DNA of 38,022 nucleotides from Bacteroidota bacterium (GTDB lineage Bacteria; Bacteroidota; Bacteroidia; Flavobacteriales; Weeksellaceae): the NCBI GenBank assembly GCA_023420435.1, contig JAEZWE010000084.1, forward strand, positions 1 through 38,022, in the 5' to 3' direction. Shown here one piece after another: positions 1 through 8,225 of this stretch (position 1 is its first letter; each line of letters starts with the position of its first letter). The position numbers were made by a program, and so were the translations under genes. The notes under the pieces were generated by a model that was not told the DNA's origin, made no database searches, and saw nothing but the letters and a program-made list of their open reading frames with translations.

Positions 1-423
1 GGTTTAGGCGATATTTTCAGCGTAAGAATTGCCGGAAATTTCGTGAATCAGGATATTTTAGGTTCTATGGAATTCGGGTGTAAGGTTGCAGGATCTAAAC
101 TGATCGTGGTCATGGGACACAGCAAATGTGGCGCCTTAAAAGGAGGTTTGGATGCAGATAAAATTGAAAATTTAGGAATGGATAACCTAAACCATTTAAT
201 CTATCATTTCGACGACTGTATAAAAAGTATTATTAAAGAAGGAGAAGAAAGAACCTCTAAAAATGAAGATCTTTTGGAAAGACTGAATGAATGCAATATC
301 CGCAAAACAATTACAGACATCAGAAACCAAAGTTCTACCCTTAGAAATCTTGAAAAAGAAGGCAGCATCAAAATTGTAGGAGCCAATTATAATGTAGAAA
401 GTGGCGTTGTAACCTGGTTATAA
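1..423 (+). CDS. beta-class carbonic anhydrase, C-terminal part (5' end outside window)
   Basis: Open in frame from the first base, so the gene begins upstream of the window. Beta-carbonic anhydrases hydrate CO2 to bicarbonate in the cytoplasm with a zinc held by Cys, His and Cys. The visible part has the core strand reading RIAGNFVNQDILGSMEF and the second metal motif GHSKCGA (HxxC, bases about 115-132), which supplies the His and the last Cys ligands. The first motif (CxDSR) would lie upstream and cannot be checked. The ATG-like GTG at 43 is internal to the conserved core and is not the start. The protein ends in GVVTWL, and a strong terminator hairpin follows at 455-491. Class assignment is firm from the motif spacing; whether it is purely a carbonic anhydrase or fused to something upstream is unknown. 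Confidence 0.92.
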   Translation, partial: GLGDIFSVRIAGNFVNQDILGSMEFGCKVAGSKLIVVMGHSKCGALKGGLDADKIENLGMDNLNHLIYHFDDCIKSIIKEGEERTSKNEDLLERLNECNIRKTITDIRNQSSTLRNLEKEGSIKIVGANYNVESGVVTWL

Positions 424-454
424 AATTTTTTCAAATTTCAAATTTAATTTCAAT

Positions 455-491
455 AAAAAAGGAACTGAGATATTTCTTGGTTCCTTTTTTT
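455..491 (+). terminator. rho-independent terminator after carbonic anhydrase
   Basis: An 11-bp stem (455-465 with 480-490: A6-GGAAC pairing with GTTCC-T6) with a 14-base loop is followed by a T run. It lies 32 bases after the carbonic anhydrase stop and just before the DUF2490 start codon. Confidence 0.8.
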
Positions 492-506
492 CTAAAACAG
501 GATTTC

Positions 507-1166
507 ATGAAGAAGCTTTTTTTACTTTTTATTTTATTTTTTTTGAATCAAAATTTTTCTGCGCAAAAGAACGATTTGGGCAATTGGTTCATTTATTTTT
601 CCGACCATCCCATTAACGAAAAATGGAATTGGTGGACAGAAGCTCAGTTTCGTAATTATGACGTTGGAGACGTTCAACAAGTACTTTTAAGAACAGGAAT
701 TGGGATAAATTTATCTGAAAATAATGATAATCTTTTATTGGGCTACGGTTATATTTATTCTGAAAATTATATTTCTGATACCCAGCAAATCAATAATGTA
801 GAGCATCGAATTTATCAGCAGTACATTCACAAACATAACCTTGGAAAACTCTCTTTGCAACATCGTTTACGCTGGGAAGAAAGAATTATTGAAGATGATT
901 TTAAAATGCGTGGAAGATATTTTCTGAGTTTGAATTACCCTTTAAGCCAAAAAGCTTTTGCCCCGAAAACTTTTTATTTATCTGCTTATAATGAAATTTT
1001 CCTTGTTCCTTACGAAGAAATTTACGACCGAAACCGAATTTACGGTGCTTTAGGATTTGTCGCTGCAAAAAACTTAAAATTAGAATTGGGAATCATGAAC
1101 CAATCCACCAAAAATGCTTCCAGAAATCAATTGCAATTGGTGATTAATCATTCGTTGCCATTTTAG
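507..1166 (+). CDS. DUF2490 family secreted/outer-membrane beta protein
   Basis: 219 residues if started at the ATG at 507; an earlier in-frame start at 477 lies inside the terminator and precedes the signal peptide, so 507 is preferred. The N-terminus (MKKLFLLFILFFLNQNFSAQ) is a clear signal peptide. The mature part is rich in alternating aromatic and polar residues (WFIYFSDHPINEKWNWWTE, EHRIYQQY, RLRWEERI) and ends in a strand with terminal Phe, the pattern of a small outer-membrane beta-barrel. It matches the DUF2490 family, common in Bacteroidota and without known function. It faces pth tail to tail with only four bases between the stop codons, and I see no terminator there. Confidence 0.8.
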   Translation: MKKLFLLFILFFLNQNFSAQKNDLGNWFIYFSDHPINEKWNWWTEAQFRNYDVGDVQQVLLRTGIGINLSENNDNLLLGYGYIYSENYISDTQQINNVEHRIYQQYIHKHNLGKLSLQHRLRWEERIIEDDFKMRGRYFLSLNYPLSQKAFAPKTFYLSAYNEIFLVPYEEIYDRNRIYGALGFVAAKNLKLELGIMNQSTKNASRNQLQLVINHSLPF

Positions 1167-1170
1167 AAAA

Positions 1171-1737
1171 CTATTTGCCGTTGAAAGCCGTCATTGTATT
1201 CTGAATTCCGGCAAAGACAAAGGAAAGACAAGCCCTGGAAAAAATTTCTATTCTTTCGGAAAGTTTTTCTTTTTCACCCTCATTCCAATTTCCCAAAACA
1301 TAATCCACTTGTTTTCCTTCAGAAAAATCTGCAGAAATCCCGAATCTTAATCTTGGATAATTTTGGGTTTGCAATTCGTTTTGAATGCTTTTCAAACCAT
1401 TGTGACCTGCATCTGAACCTTTCATTTTCATTCTTAAAGTTCCAAAAGGCAAAGCCAAATCATCGGTGATAATCAGTACATTTTCTAAGGGAATATTTTC
1501 TTTTTGAATCCAAAATTTCACTGCTTTTCCCGAGAGATTCATATAAGTATCCGGTTTTAGAATAAAAACTTTTCTGCCTTTATATTTTCCTTCTGCAAGC
1601 CATCCGAAATTGGATGACTGAAATGAAGTTTCCAAAGTTTCTGCCACTTTTTCTGCCACTTTGAAACCAATATTATGACGCGTATTTTCGTATTCTGAAC
1701 CTTTATTTCCTAAACCAACGATGAGGTATTTCATCAA
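1171..1737 (-). CDS. pth: peptidyl-tRNA hydrolase
   Basis: 188 residues, normal for bacterial Pth. The enzyme cleaves peptides from prematurely released peptidyl-tRNA and recycles tRNA in the cytoplasm. The N-terminus YLIVGLGNKGSEYENTRHN holds the conserved Asn and the catalytic His (His22), ITDDLALPFG holds the conserved Asp, and GSDAGHNGLKSI holds the glycine/Asn loop that binds the substrate. Two ATG codons start the frame (1737 and 1734); either may be used. A -7 box (TATTTTTG on the minus strand, 1756-1749) lies 11 bases before the first ATG, so the gene has its own promoter. A terminator at 1783-1817 separates it from the upstream lipoproteins. Confidence 0.97.
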   Translation of the reverse strand: MMKYLIVGLGNKGSEYENTRHNIGFKVAEKVAETLETSFQSSNFGWLAEGKYKGRKVFILKPDTYMNLSGKAVKFWIQKENIPLENVLIITDDLALPFGTLRMKMKGSDAGHNGLKSIQNELQTQNYPRLRFGISADFSEGKQVDYVLGNWNEGEKEKLSERIEIFSRACLSFVFAGIQNTMTAFNGK

Positions 1738-1748
1738 AAAGATTTTTG

Positions 1749-1756
1749 CAAAAATA
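1749..1756 (-). promoter_or_regulatory. -7 promoter box of pth
   Basis: Reads TATTTTTG on the minus strand, matching the Bacteroidota -7 consensus TAnnTTTG, 11 bases upstream of the first pth ATG. No clear -33 TTG at the usual spacing. Confidence 0.5.
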
Positions 1757-1782
1757 AAATTTTGAAATCAAATTTCAAGAGA

Positions 1783-1817
1783 TAAAAAAAAGAGAAACAC
1801 TTTAAGCATTTCTCTTT
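1783..1817 (-). terminator. terminator after the lipoprotein cluster
   Basis: On the minus strand AAAGAGAAA (1817-1809) pairs with TTTCTCTTT (1797-1789) around an 11-base loop and is followed by a T run. It lies 22 bases after the stop of the first lipoprotein gene. Confidence 0.75.
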
Positions 1818-1838
1818 CATTCTTTATTTTAATTTTTT

Positions 1839-2723
1839 TTAGAAAGGTCTGTAATCATAATTGGTTCCAAATCCTGACAAAGGATAGGACTGCGGATCAT
1901 AAGTGTAAGTTGTAGAATATGTTATCGGAATTGGCAAACTAATATTTGACAAACTGATGTCTTTAGGATTATTTTTAGAAAACCAATAACTTCTTATAGG
2001 ATCTGTTAAGGTATTAGAAACAATGTATGAAAAAGGTAATAAATTAAAATATGGATTTTTCATCTGATCATAATTCGAAAAAGTATAGGTATCTTCCTGT
2101 ACAGAAGCTCCAGGAACTCCACCAACAACACCTCCGTAATCCTTAACCACTTTTGAAACATTTGCCTTAGCATCATAAGTAAAGGTTGCTTTCTCATAAG
2201 AAGTATATGCAAAGGTAGTAAGCGGAATTACTTGTCCCGTCATACCAATCACCGTTTCCAATTTATTTGTAGATGAACCGGCATAAGTTACATTATAAAT
2301 GGTTTTAAAAGTTTCAATTGGATCAGGAGTAGTGTTTAAGATATTGTCTTGCTCTGTACGATTTTCTGTAATGGTAACAATTTTTTTTCCTGTTTGATCG
2401 TAAGTAAATAATTGAGTGTATTTAATTTCTGTTCCACTTTCAATACCTACATAAGAAATTTTGTTGATCAATTCCCCACTATAAACAATAGTTGTAACAC
2501 CTTCAGGAGTTATAACGCCAACCAGTTTTCTTCCATTATATTGATATTGTGCTAAAGTGTCAATAGAACTTTCTTCTTGATAAAGAAAACGATCTCCGGT
2601 AATTCCTAATTGGTTAGCATCCAAATCATTCAGCAAATTTCCGTCATGATCTTCCATTCTATCGCAAGAATTAATGGCAAAAACCGTTAGAAGAACCGTA
2701 AACAGATATATTATTTTTTTCAT
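1839..2723 (-). CDS. lipoprotein with YD-type repeats, paralog 1
   Basis: 294 residues. The signal peptide ends in the lipobox AINSC (Cys at about residue 20) followed by DRMED, so it should be a lipid-anchored surface or periplasmic protein. The body is a series of short beta units resembling YD repeats of RHS proteins: YDQTGKKIVTI, FTYDAKANVSKVVKDY, YTYDPQSYPL. It shares with the next two genes a conserved frame: GxRxLY/F near residue 45, a YDxxxNPY segment, a N-N-P-K segment and a C-terminal YTYD-x-Q motif. The three genes are therefore tandem paralogs. It has its own -7 box. Function is unknown; a ligand-binding surface role is only a guess. Confidence 0.82.
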   Translation of the reverse strand: MKKIIYLFTVLLTVFAINSCDRMEDHDGNLLNDLDANQLGITGDRFLYQEESSIDTLAQYQYNGRKLVGVITPEGVTTIVYSGELINKISYVGIESGTEIKYTQLFTYDQTGKKIVTITENRTEQDNILNTTPDPIETFKTIYNVTYAGSSTNKLETVIGMTGQVIPLTTFAYTSYEKATFTYDAKANVSKVVKDYGGVVGGVPGASVQEDTYTFSNYDQMKNPYFNLLPFSYIVSNTLTDPIRSYWFSKNNPKDISLSNISLPIPITYSTTYTYDPQSYPLSGFGTNYDYRPF

Positions 2724-2747
2724 TTTAGACGAAATTTTAAATTTTTA

Positions 2748-2755
2748 CAAATATA
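2748..2755 (-). promoter_or_regulatory. -7 promoter box of lipoprotein 1
   Basis: TATATTTG on the minus strand, 24 bases before the ATG at 2723; matches TAnnTTTG. Confidence 0.55.
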
Positions 2756-2787
2756 AATTTTTTTTTAACAATCTTTTTTTACTGTTT

Positions 2788-3648
2788 TTACTTAATTTCC
2801 TTATAAAGAAATCTTTGCGTTCCGTTGGTGATAACATATCCTTGCTGATCATAAGTGTAAGAATACATGGTTTCCTGTGGTGCCGGTAAAAATGCATTGG
2901 AAAATTTCATAGATTTTGGATTGTTTGGCGATAAACGCACTACTGCTTCCGGATGAAAAGTGGCATAAAGAATATTATAGTCTTTAGGAACCACCAAATA
3001 AGGGTTTAATTTTTCATCAAAAGTTGGAAATTCATAAACATCTGTATAAGTACTAATGACTTGGTTACTGGAATTATAATTTTTGGTGATATGACTCACT
3101 TTTGCAATATTACTTTCTCCGTTATAAACAATATTAGATTCTGTGCTTATGGTATAATTATAAACATTGGGTGTTGTTACTAGCGCTGTTTTTTCAAAAA
3201 TTTTGGTAATTCTTCCTGTTAAATCATAAGTAATTTCACCAAGTCCATGCAAATCGTGTTGTGTTCCTGTATAAGCGTCTTTAATGTAGCTTACCATTTT
3301 TCCTGAACCATCGTGTGTTGGAACGTATTTTATTTTTTTATTGGAGTCGCTAGAATCATCAAAATATTCCAAAGAAGAAATTTTACCTCCGGATTGTTCT
3401 ACCGTAAAACGATGATGTTCCGACATGATGGTTCCGTCATAATCATATTCATCTATTCTATTAATAACTACTGAATTTGCTGTATATTCTTCTTTTAACA
3501 AGAAATTATCTTCCATTTTAAACAAATATCTAGGTCCAGGAAAATCTTGGTAGGTAGAACCATAAACTTCTTCAGGATCTGATGTTGAACATGAATTTAT
3601 AACAAAAGAAACTACAACAACGGAAAGAAGATAGACGAATTTTTTCAT
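2788..3648 (-). CDS. lipoprotein with YD-type repeats, paralog 2
   Basis: 286 residues from the ATG at 3648. A start seven codons upstream (3669) is possible in frame, but the signal peptide MKKFVYLLSVVVVSFVINSC begins at 3648 and the -7 box lies at 3674-3667, which would leave no room for the longer form. The lipobox is VINSC. Shared family marks are GPRYLFK, YDLTGRITKIFEK (a YD-like repeat), FDEKLNPYLVVPK, NNPKSMKFSN and YTYDQQGY. No catalytic residues are evident. It belongs to the same tandem family as its two neighbours and carries a separate promoter box; no terminator is visible before the next gene, so read-through into paralog 1 is possible. Confidence 0.82.
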   Translation of the reverse strand: MKKFVYLLSVVVVSFVINSCSTSDPEEVYGSTYQDFPGPRYLFKMEDNFLLKEEYTANSVVINRIDEYDYDGTIMSEHHRFTVEQSGGKISSLEYFDDSSDSNKKIKYVPTHDGSGKMVSYIKDAYTGTQHDLHGLGEITYDLTGRITKIFEKTALVTTPNVYNYTISTESNIVYNGESNIAKVSHITKNYNSSNQVISTYTDVYEFPTFDEKLNPYLVVPKDYNILYATFHPEAVVRLSPNNPKSMKFSNAFLPAPQETMYSYTYDQQGYVITNGTQRFLYKEIK

Positions 3649-3666
3649 TTTTTGAATAATTTGAAA

Positions 3667-3674
3667 CAAATTTA
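3667..3674 (-). promoter_or_regulatory. -7 promoter box of lipoprotein 2
   Basis: TAAATTTG on the minus strand, 18 bases before the ATG at 3648; matches TAnnTTTG. Confidence 0.55.
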
Positions 3675-3705
3675 GTTAATTCTTATTAAAAAGGATTATC
3701 AATAA

Positions 3706-4602
3706 TTAAATTGGATCATAAATAAACTTGTAATAGTTCCCTTGAATCAGATAATTTTGTAAATCATAATTCATTACAAAATTTTGAGTATTTGAAACAG
3801 GAGATCCAGTCAAGTGATGGGTATTAACCATCGTTCCATGATTGTTTTGATTATTAACAATAAATCCAGCACCGCTTAAAATCCCTTGAAGAAAAGCAAA
3901 TTCTTTAGGAAATGTAGTATATGGGTTAATTTTATTATCAAAATTACTTAAATGTACTTCATTATATAATTGCGCATTGGCTACTAAATTTCCAGAAGAA
4001 TCAAGACTTCCTAATTTGGTAACGACATCCGAAATATTTTGTCCTGAATAAGTAAATTCGTCTTGAAAATAATTTGACATTTCATAATTTGAAGTCGTAG
4101 GGATTTGAACTCCAAATTTTTGCAATGCCTTAACCAAGTTTCCGGAAGCATCATAAGTATAGGAACCTAAATATTTTGTTCTCAACCCAAGTTGGCCAGA
4201 GATTATAGTTTCCATAATTCCAGTTGAAGAAATTACTTTTCCCGAGCCATCATAAGTTAAATTAACTGTAAAAATTAAGTTTTCAAATTGTGTTGTACTT
4301 GAAACAGGACTCGTTTCTAAAACCATTTTTGAAATCTTGTTATCACTGTTGTAGGTAATAGAAATATCTGTATTATTTAAAGCACCTTGTGCGTTATATT
4401 GGGTTTGATGTGATCCTGTTAATTTACTTCCAGTATGAAAAAAAGTAGCAATATTAACATCAGCACTATCAACTTTATATAAAATTCTGGGTCCTGTAAT
4501 ATTTTGACCAGTACCATAAACGGCGTTAGGATCCGGCGCAACACAAGAAAATAGAATTAAAACAACTGCGAAAAATGACAAAAAAGGTAAAAGTTTCTTC
4601 AT
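3706..4602 (-). CDS. lipoprotein with YD-type repeats, paralog 3
   Basis: 298 residues from the ATG at 4602; a longer frame from 4641 adds 13 residues ahead of the signal peptide MKKLLPFLSFFAVVLILFSC and overlaps the promoter box, so it is rejected. The lipobox is LFSC, followed by VAPDPN. Family marks are TGPRILYKVD, YDGSGKVISST, YDASGNLVKALQKFG, FDNKINPYTTFPKEF and a C-terminal MNYDLQNY segment. The NNPK element of the other two copies is diverged here (NNHG). It is first in the tandem array behind mfd, but has its own -7 box at 4627-4620. Function unknown. Confidence 0.82.
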   Translation of the reverse strand: MKKLLPFLSFFAVVLILFSCVAPDPNAVYGTGQNITGPRILYKVDSADVNIATFFHTGSKLTGSHQTQYNAQGALNNTDISITYNSDNKISKMVLETSPVSSTTQFENLIFTVNLTYDGSGKVISSTGIMETIISGQLGLRTKYLGSYTYDASGNLVKALQKFGVQIPTTSNYEMSNYFQDEFTYSGQNISDVVTKLGSLDSSGNLVANAQLYNEVHLSNFDNKINPYTTFPKEFAFLQGILSGAGFIVNNQNNHGTMVNTHHLTGSPVSNTQNFVMNYDLQNYLIQGNYYKFIYDPI

Positions 4603-4619
4603 ATTATAAATTTTGCAGA

Positions 4620-4627
4620 CAAATCTA
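4620..4627 (-). promoter_or_regulatory. -7 promoter box of lipoprotein 3
   Basis: TAGATTTG on the minus strand, 17 bases before the ATG at 4602; matches TAnnTTTG. Confidence 0.5.
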
Positions 4628-4641
4628 ATTATTTTTTGCAA

Positions 4642-4662
4642 TTAGAAAAGTATTTTTTCTAA
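4642..4662 (-). terminator. weak hairpin at the end of mfd
   Basis: TTAGAAAA (4642-4649) and TTTTCTAA (4655-4662) form a perfect 8-bp but AT-rich stem 12 bases after the mfd stop. No good T run follows, so it may only slow or partly end transcription. Confidence 0.3.
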
Positions 4663-4673
4663 ATCTGATAAAA

Positions 4674-7600
4674 TTACTGCAAAATCATTTCTAAAACTTT
4701 AGAAACCTCATCTACGTTTTTCACATTTTCGATACGCAACATCAATTGGTTATTCTTTTCTTTCATTGTTGCCAAGGCCGGAAATTTCGTAAGGTATCCT
4801 ATAATATGTCTAAACTTTTCACTTTGATAAAATTTATCCTGAGGATTCCCCGGAAAATAGCCTAAGAAAACACCATTTTTCATCACAATTTTTTCAAAAC
4901 CGATGTCTTCTGCTAACCATTTCAACTCTACGGATTTTAGAAGATTTTGCGCTTCCTTAGGTAAATTTCCAAAACGGTCTGCCAATTCATTTTCAAATTT
5001 TTGCAAATGCGGTTTATCCTGAATTTCTGCCAGTTTTTGGTATAAAAGCAATCTTTCTTCGGTGGAATTAATATAGGAATCCGGCAACATCAGTTCAAAA
5101 TCCGTGTCAATATTAACGTCTTTTACGGATTTGAATAATTTCTTTCTATCCTCTTCATTTTCAAATAAATCTTCAAATTCTTCATCGTTTTGTAATTCTT
5201 CTAAAGCTTCCTGCATAATTTTTTGATAGGTTTCAAAGCCCATTTCGTTGATAAATCCGCTTTGTTCGGCGCCCAATAAATCTCCGGCTCCACGAATTTC
5301 CAAATCTTTCATCGCGATATGAAAACCGCTTCCCAAATCCGAAAACTGTTCCACTGCTTCCAAACGTTTTCGCGCGTCAGAAGTAATTAAATCATAACTT
5401 GGAGTTATCAAATAACAAAAAGCTTTTTTATTGCTTCGCCCAACTCTTCCGCGCATTTGGTGAAGATCAGCCATTCCGAATTTTTGAGCGTCGTTTATAA
5501 AAATGGTGTTAGCATTTGGAACATCAACTCCACTTTCTACAATCGTTGTGGAAACCAAAACATCGTATTTCCCTTCCATAAAATCCAAAACATTCTGCTC
5601 CAGTTGTTTTCCGTCCATTTGTCCATGTCCGGTAATTACTCTTGCATCAGGAACCAAACGTTGAATTAATCCGGCAATATCTTTCAAATTTTCGATACGG
5701 TTATTGATAAAATAAACCTGTCCATCTCTTTGAAGTTCATAAGAAACCGCATCCCTAATAATTTCTTCGTCAAAACTAATACTTTGTGTTTCCACAGGTT
5801 GTCGATTTGGTGGAGGCGTTTTGATGACCGATAAGTCTCTTGCCGCCATCAACGAAAATTGTAAAGTTCTCGGAATTGGCGTTGCAGTAAGAGTTAATGT
5901 ATCAATATTATTTTTCAGTGTTTTTAATTTGTCTTTTACATTAACGCCAAATTTGTGTTCTTCATCAATAATTAAAAGTCCCAAATCCTTGAATTCAATA
6001 TCTTTTCCTACCAATTGATGGGTTCCGATAACGATATCTATTTTTCCATTTTTAAGACCTTCTTTGGTTTCCGATTTTTGTTTTGCTGTTCTGAATCTGT
6101 TCAAATAAGAAATATTCACAGGGAAATCTTTCAAACGTTCTTTAAAGCTGCGGTAATGCTGAAAAGCCAAAATTGTTGTGGGAACCAAAACCGCCACTTG
6201 TTTTCCGTCTGTTGCTGCTTTAAAAGCGGCACGAATCGCAACTTCTGTTTTTCCGAAACCAACATCGCCACAAATTAAACGATCCATAATTCCGTCGTTT
6301 TCCATATCCTTTTTCACATCGGCAGTTGCTTTTTCCTGATCTGGAGTGTCTTCATAAATAAAACTGGCCTCCAATTCATTTTGCAAATAAGAATCCGGGG
6401 AAAAAGCGAATCCTTTTGCAGATTTTCTTTGTGAATAAAGCTTTATCAAATCAAATGCGATTTGTTTTACTTTCGCTTTTGTTTTTTGTTTTAAAGATTT
6501 CCAGGCCGGTGAACCTAATTTATTTAGCTGAATTTCTCTTCCTTCCGGACCGGAATATTTTGAAATTTTGTGAAGCGCATGAATGGAAACATACAGCAAA
6601 TCTCCATTTTTATAAGTCAGCTTAAAACTTTCCTGAACAATACCATTGTTGTTAAGTTTTACCAAGCCCATAAATTTTCCGATACCGTGATCAACATGCG
6701 TGATGAAATCGCCAATTTTCAATGACATTAAGTCTTTCAAGGTCAATTGTTCCGATTTTGCGAAGGAATTTTTTGCCTTGAATCTTTGATATCGGTCGAA
6801 AATCTGATGATCAGTATAAACTGCAATTTTATTTTCTGCATCCACAAAACCTTCATGAAGTTCGGATTGGAAAGATTTGAAAAGAATTTTCTGTTGATCC
6901 GATTTCAAATGCTCCAGTTCTGCAAAAATACTTTCGAGTCTTTCTTTTTGTTTTTCTGAGGAGAAGGAAATCCACATTTCAAAATTTTCGGCAGATTTTT
7001 GTTCTAAGTCTTCCAAAAGCATTTCAAAATTTTTGTGAAAGGAAGGCTGAGAAGTTTGATTAAGCTGGACTATTTCTGAATTTTTCAAAGGTTGCAAAGT
7101 AAAATCCAGTATTTTGAAATGTCTAAGATTTTCTATAAATATTTTATCGGAAATAAAAAGTTCCTCCGGTTTTCTGTGCTTGATGTCTTTGCTTAAAGTT
7201 CCATATTTTTCTTCCGCTTTTTCATAAAAATTTTTGAGTTTCTTTTCAGTAAGAAAAGCATTTTCAAAAATCACCAACGTATCTTTGGATAAGATTTCGA
7301 AAAAAGAAACTTTACTTCCCGTTACAGAAAAATTCATATTGGATACCAACTCGAACTGTTCTACTTTTTTAATGGAAAGCTGGGTTTCTATATCAAATTC
7401 TTTGATACTTTCCACTTCATTTCCAAAAAAAGTAATTCGGTAAGGTTTTTCGTTGGAATATGAAAAAACATCCACAATTCCTCCACGAACCGAAAATTCT
7501 CCGGGTTCTGAAACAAAATCTGTAAAATTGAAATTGAATTGGTTCAAAAGCTCTTCTGTAAAATCGAAATCCATTTGATCTCCCGTTTTTATTAAATGAG

Positions 7601-8030
7601 AAATCGCCTTGAAATCTTCTTTTTTCAAAACTTTTTCACTTAATGCCGCTGCATTGCCAACAATAATTTTAGGTTTTTTTTCGTGGTTGAGTTTGTTGAG
7701 AACTTCCGTTCTTAAAACAATATTGGCATTTTGCGTTTTTTCGGTTTGATAGGGTTCCAAATGCGTTTCCGGAAAATAAAAAACATTTTCTTCTCCGATC
7801 ATTTCTTCCAATTCTGAAGTTAAATAATGTGCCGATTCTTTATCTTCTGTAATAAAAAGAAGGTTTTTTTTTTGTGCCAAAAACAATTCTGCCACAAAAA
7901 CTGAAGGCATAGAACCCGCAAATCCCTTTACCGAAACTGAGGGATGTATTTCTAATTTTTTAAAAATTTCTTCTCCAAAATTTCTTTTCAAAAGTTCGGG
8001 AAGTAAGGTTTGGTGAATGTTTTTAAGCAT
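4674..8030 (-). CDS. mfd: transcription-repair coupling factor Mfd
   Basis: 1118 residues, normal for Mfd. The protein is a cytoplasmic DNA translocase that removes RNA polymerase stalled at DNA lesions and recruits UvrA. Order of parts: UvrB-like N-terminal modules (residues 1 to about 420, with SEPGEFSVRGGIVDVFS), RNA-polymerase-interacting CarD-like domain (about 435-500, GDFITHVDHGIGKFMG), helicase core with Walker A GDVGFGKTE (about 585), motif II DEEHKFG (about 687) where many relatives have DEEQ, motif III TATPIPRTL, motif VI MRGRVGRS, then the C-terminal TRCF domain that binds UvrA. It has a long leader with two hairpins (8062-8103) behind a -7 box at 8119-8112. Nothing is missing. 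Confidence 0.98.
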   Translation of the reverse strand: MLKNIHQTLLPELLKRNFGEEIFKKLEIHPSVSVKGFAGSMPSVFVAELFLAQKKNLLFITEDKESAHYLTSELEEMIGEENVFYFPETHLEPYQTEKTQNANIVLRTEVLNKLNHEKKPKIIVGNAAALSEKVLKKEDFKAISHLIKTGDQMDFDFTEELLNQFNFNFTDFVSEPGEFSVRGGIVDVFSYSNEKPYRITFFGNEVESIKEFDIETQLSIKKVEQFELVSNMNFSVTGSKVSFFEILSKDTLVIFENAFLTEKKLKNFYEKAEEKYGTLSKDIKHRKPEELFISDKIFIENLRHFKILDFTLQPLKNSEIVQLNQTSQPSFHKNFEMLLEDLEQKSAENFEMWISFSSEKQKERLESIFAELEHLKSDQQKILFKSFQSELHEGFVDAENKIAVYTDHQIFDRYQRFKAKNSFAKSEQLTLKDLMSLKIGDFITHVDHGIGKFMGLVKLNNNGIVQESFKLTYKNGDLLYVSIHALHKISKYSGPEGREIQLNKLGSPAWKSLKQKTKAKVKQIAFDLIKLYSQRKSAKGFAFSPDSYLQNELEASFIYEDTPDQEKATADVKKDMENDGIMDRLICGDVGFGKTEVAIRAAFKAATDGKQVAVLVPTTILAFQHYRSFKERLKDFPVNISYLNRFRTAKQKSETKEGLKNGKIDIVIGTHQLVGKDIEFKDLGLLIIDEEHKFGVNVKDKLKTLKNNIDTLTLTATPIPRTLQFSLMAARDLSVIKTPPPNRQPVETQSISFDEEIIRDAVSYELQRDGQVYFINNRIENLKDIAGLIQRLVPDARVITGHGQMDGKQLEQNVLDFMEGKYDVLVSTTIVESGVDVPNANTIFINDAQKFGMADLHQMRGRVGRSNKKAFCYLITPSYDLITSDARKRLEAVEQFSDLGSGFHIAMKDLEIRGAGDLLGAEQSGFINEMGFETYQKIMQEALEELQNDEEFEDLFENEEDRKKLFKSVKDVNIDTDFELMLPDSYINSTEERLLLYQKLAEIQDKPHLQKFENELADRFGNLPKEAQNLLKSVELKWLAEDIGFEKIVMKNGVFLGYFPGNPQDKFYQSEKFRHIIGYLTKFPALATMKEKNNQLMLRIENVKNVDEVSKVLEMILQ

Positions 8031-8061
8031 TTTCTCTAAAAATAAATTTTATAATCTCAAT

Positions 8062-8103
8062 ATGCCAGAAACGGCAAAAGCGATTCCGGGATTTCCGAAA
8101 TCG
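8062..8103 (-). other. two hairpins in the mfd 5' leader
   Basis: In the roughly 75-base leader between the mfd -7 box and its ATG, CGATTCCGG (8081-8089) pairs 8 of 9 with CCGAAATCG (8095-8103), and closer to the gene TGCC (8062-8065) pairs with GGCA (8072-8075). A structured leader is unusual here, where most leaders are under 30 bases. Confidence 0.45.
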
Positions 8104-8111
8104 TGAGGTTG

Positions 8112-8119
8112 CAAAGATA
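8112..8119 (-). promoter_or_regulatory. -7 promoter box of mfd
   Basis: TATCTTTG on the minus strand, 81 bases before the mfd ATG; matches TAnnTTTG. A TTTTG lies 14 bases upstream, shorter than the usual -33 spacing. Confidence 0.5.
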
Positions 8120-8225
8120 GACAAAAGGATTTTCAAAATATTAATGAAGATTTATATGATTCCAATTTTGGCATTAAAGTGCCCCATTTTTGTAAATACT
8201 CACGGAAAATTAAAAAATTTACTTT

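Noticed and set aside
1839..4602. YD-repeat lipoproteins as RHS toxins
   Set aside because: They are under 300 residues, carry lipoprotein signals and lack an RHS core end motif and toxin tip.
8112..8192. TTG found 14 bases before several -7-like boxes (mfd, GH3, DUF6702, 8226) as an alternative promoter class
   Set aside because: Four cases picked after the fact in AT-rich DNA; the other boxes do not share the spacing and the known -33 spacing is longer. Not enough to claim.
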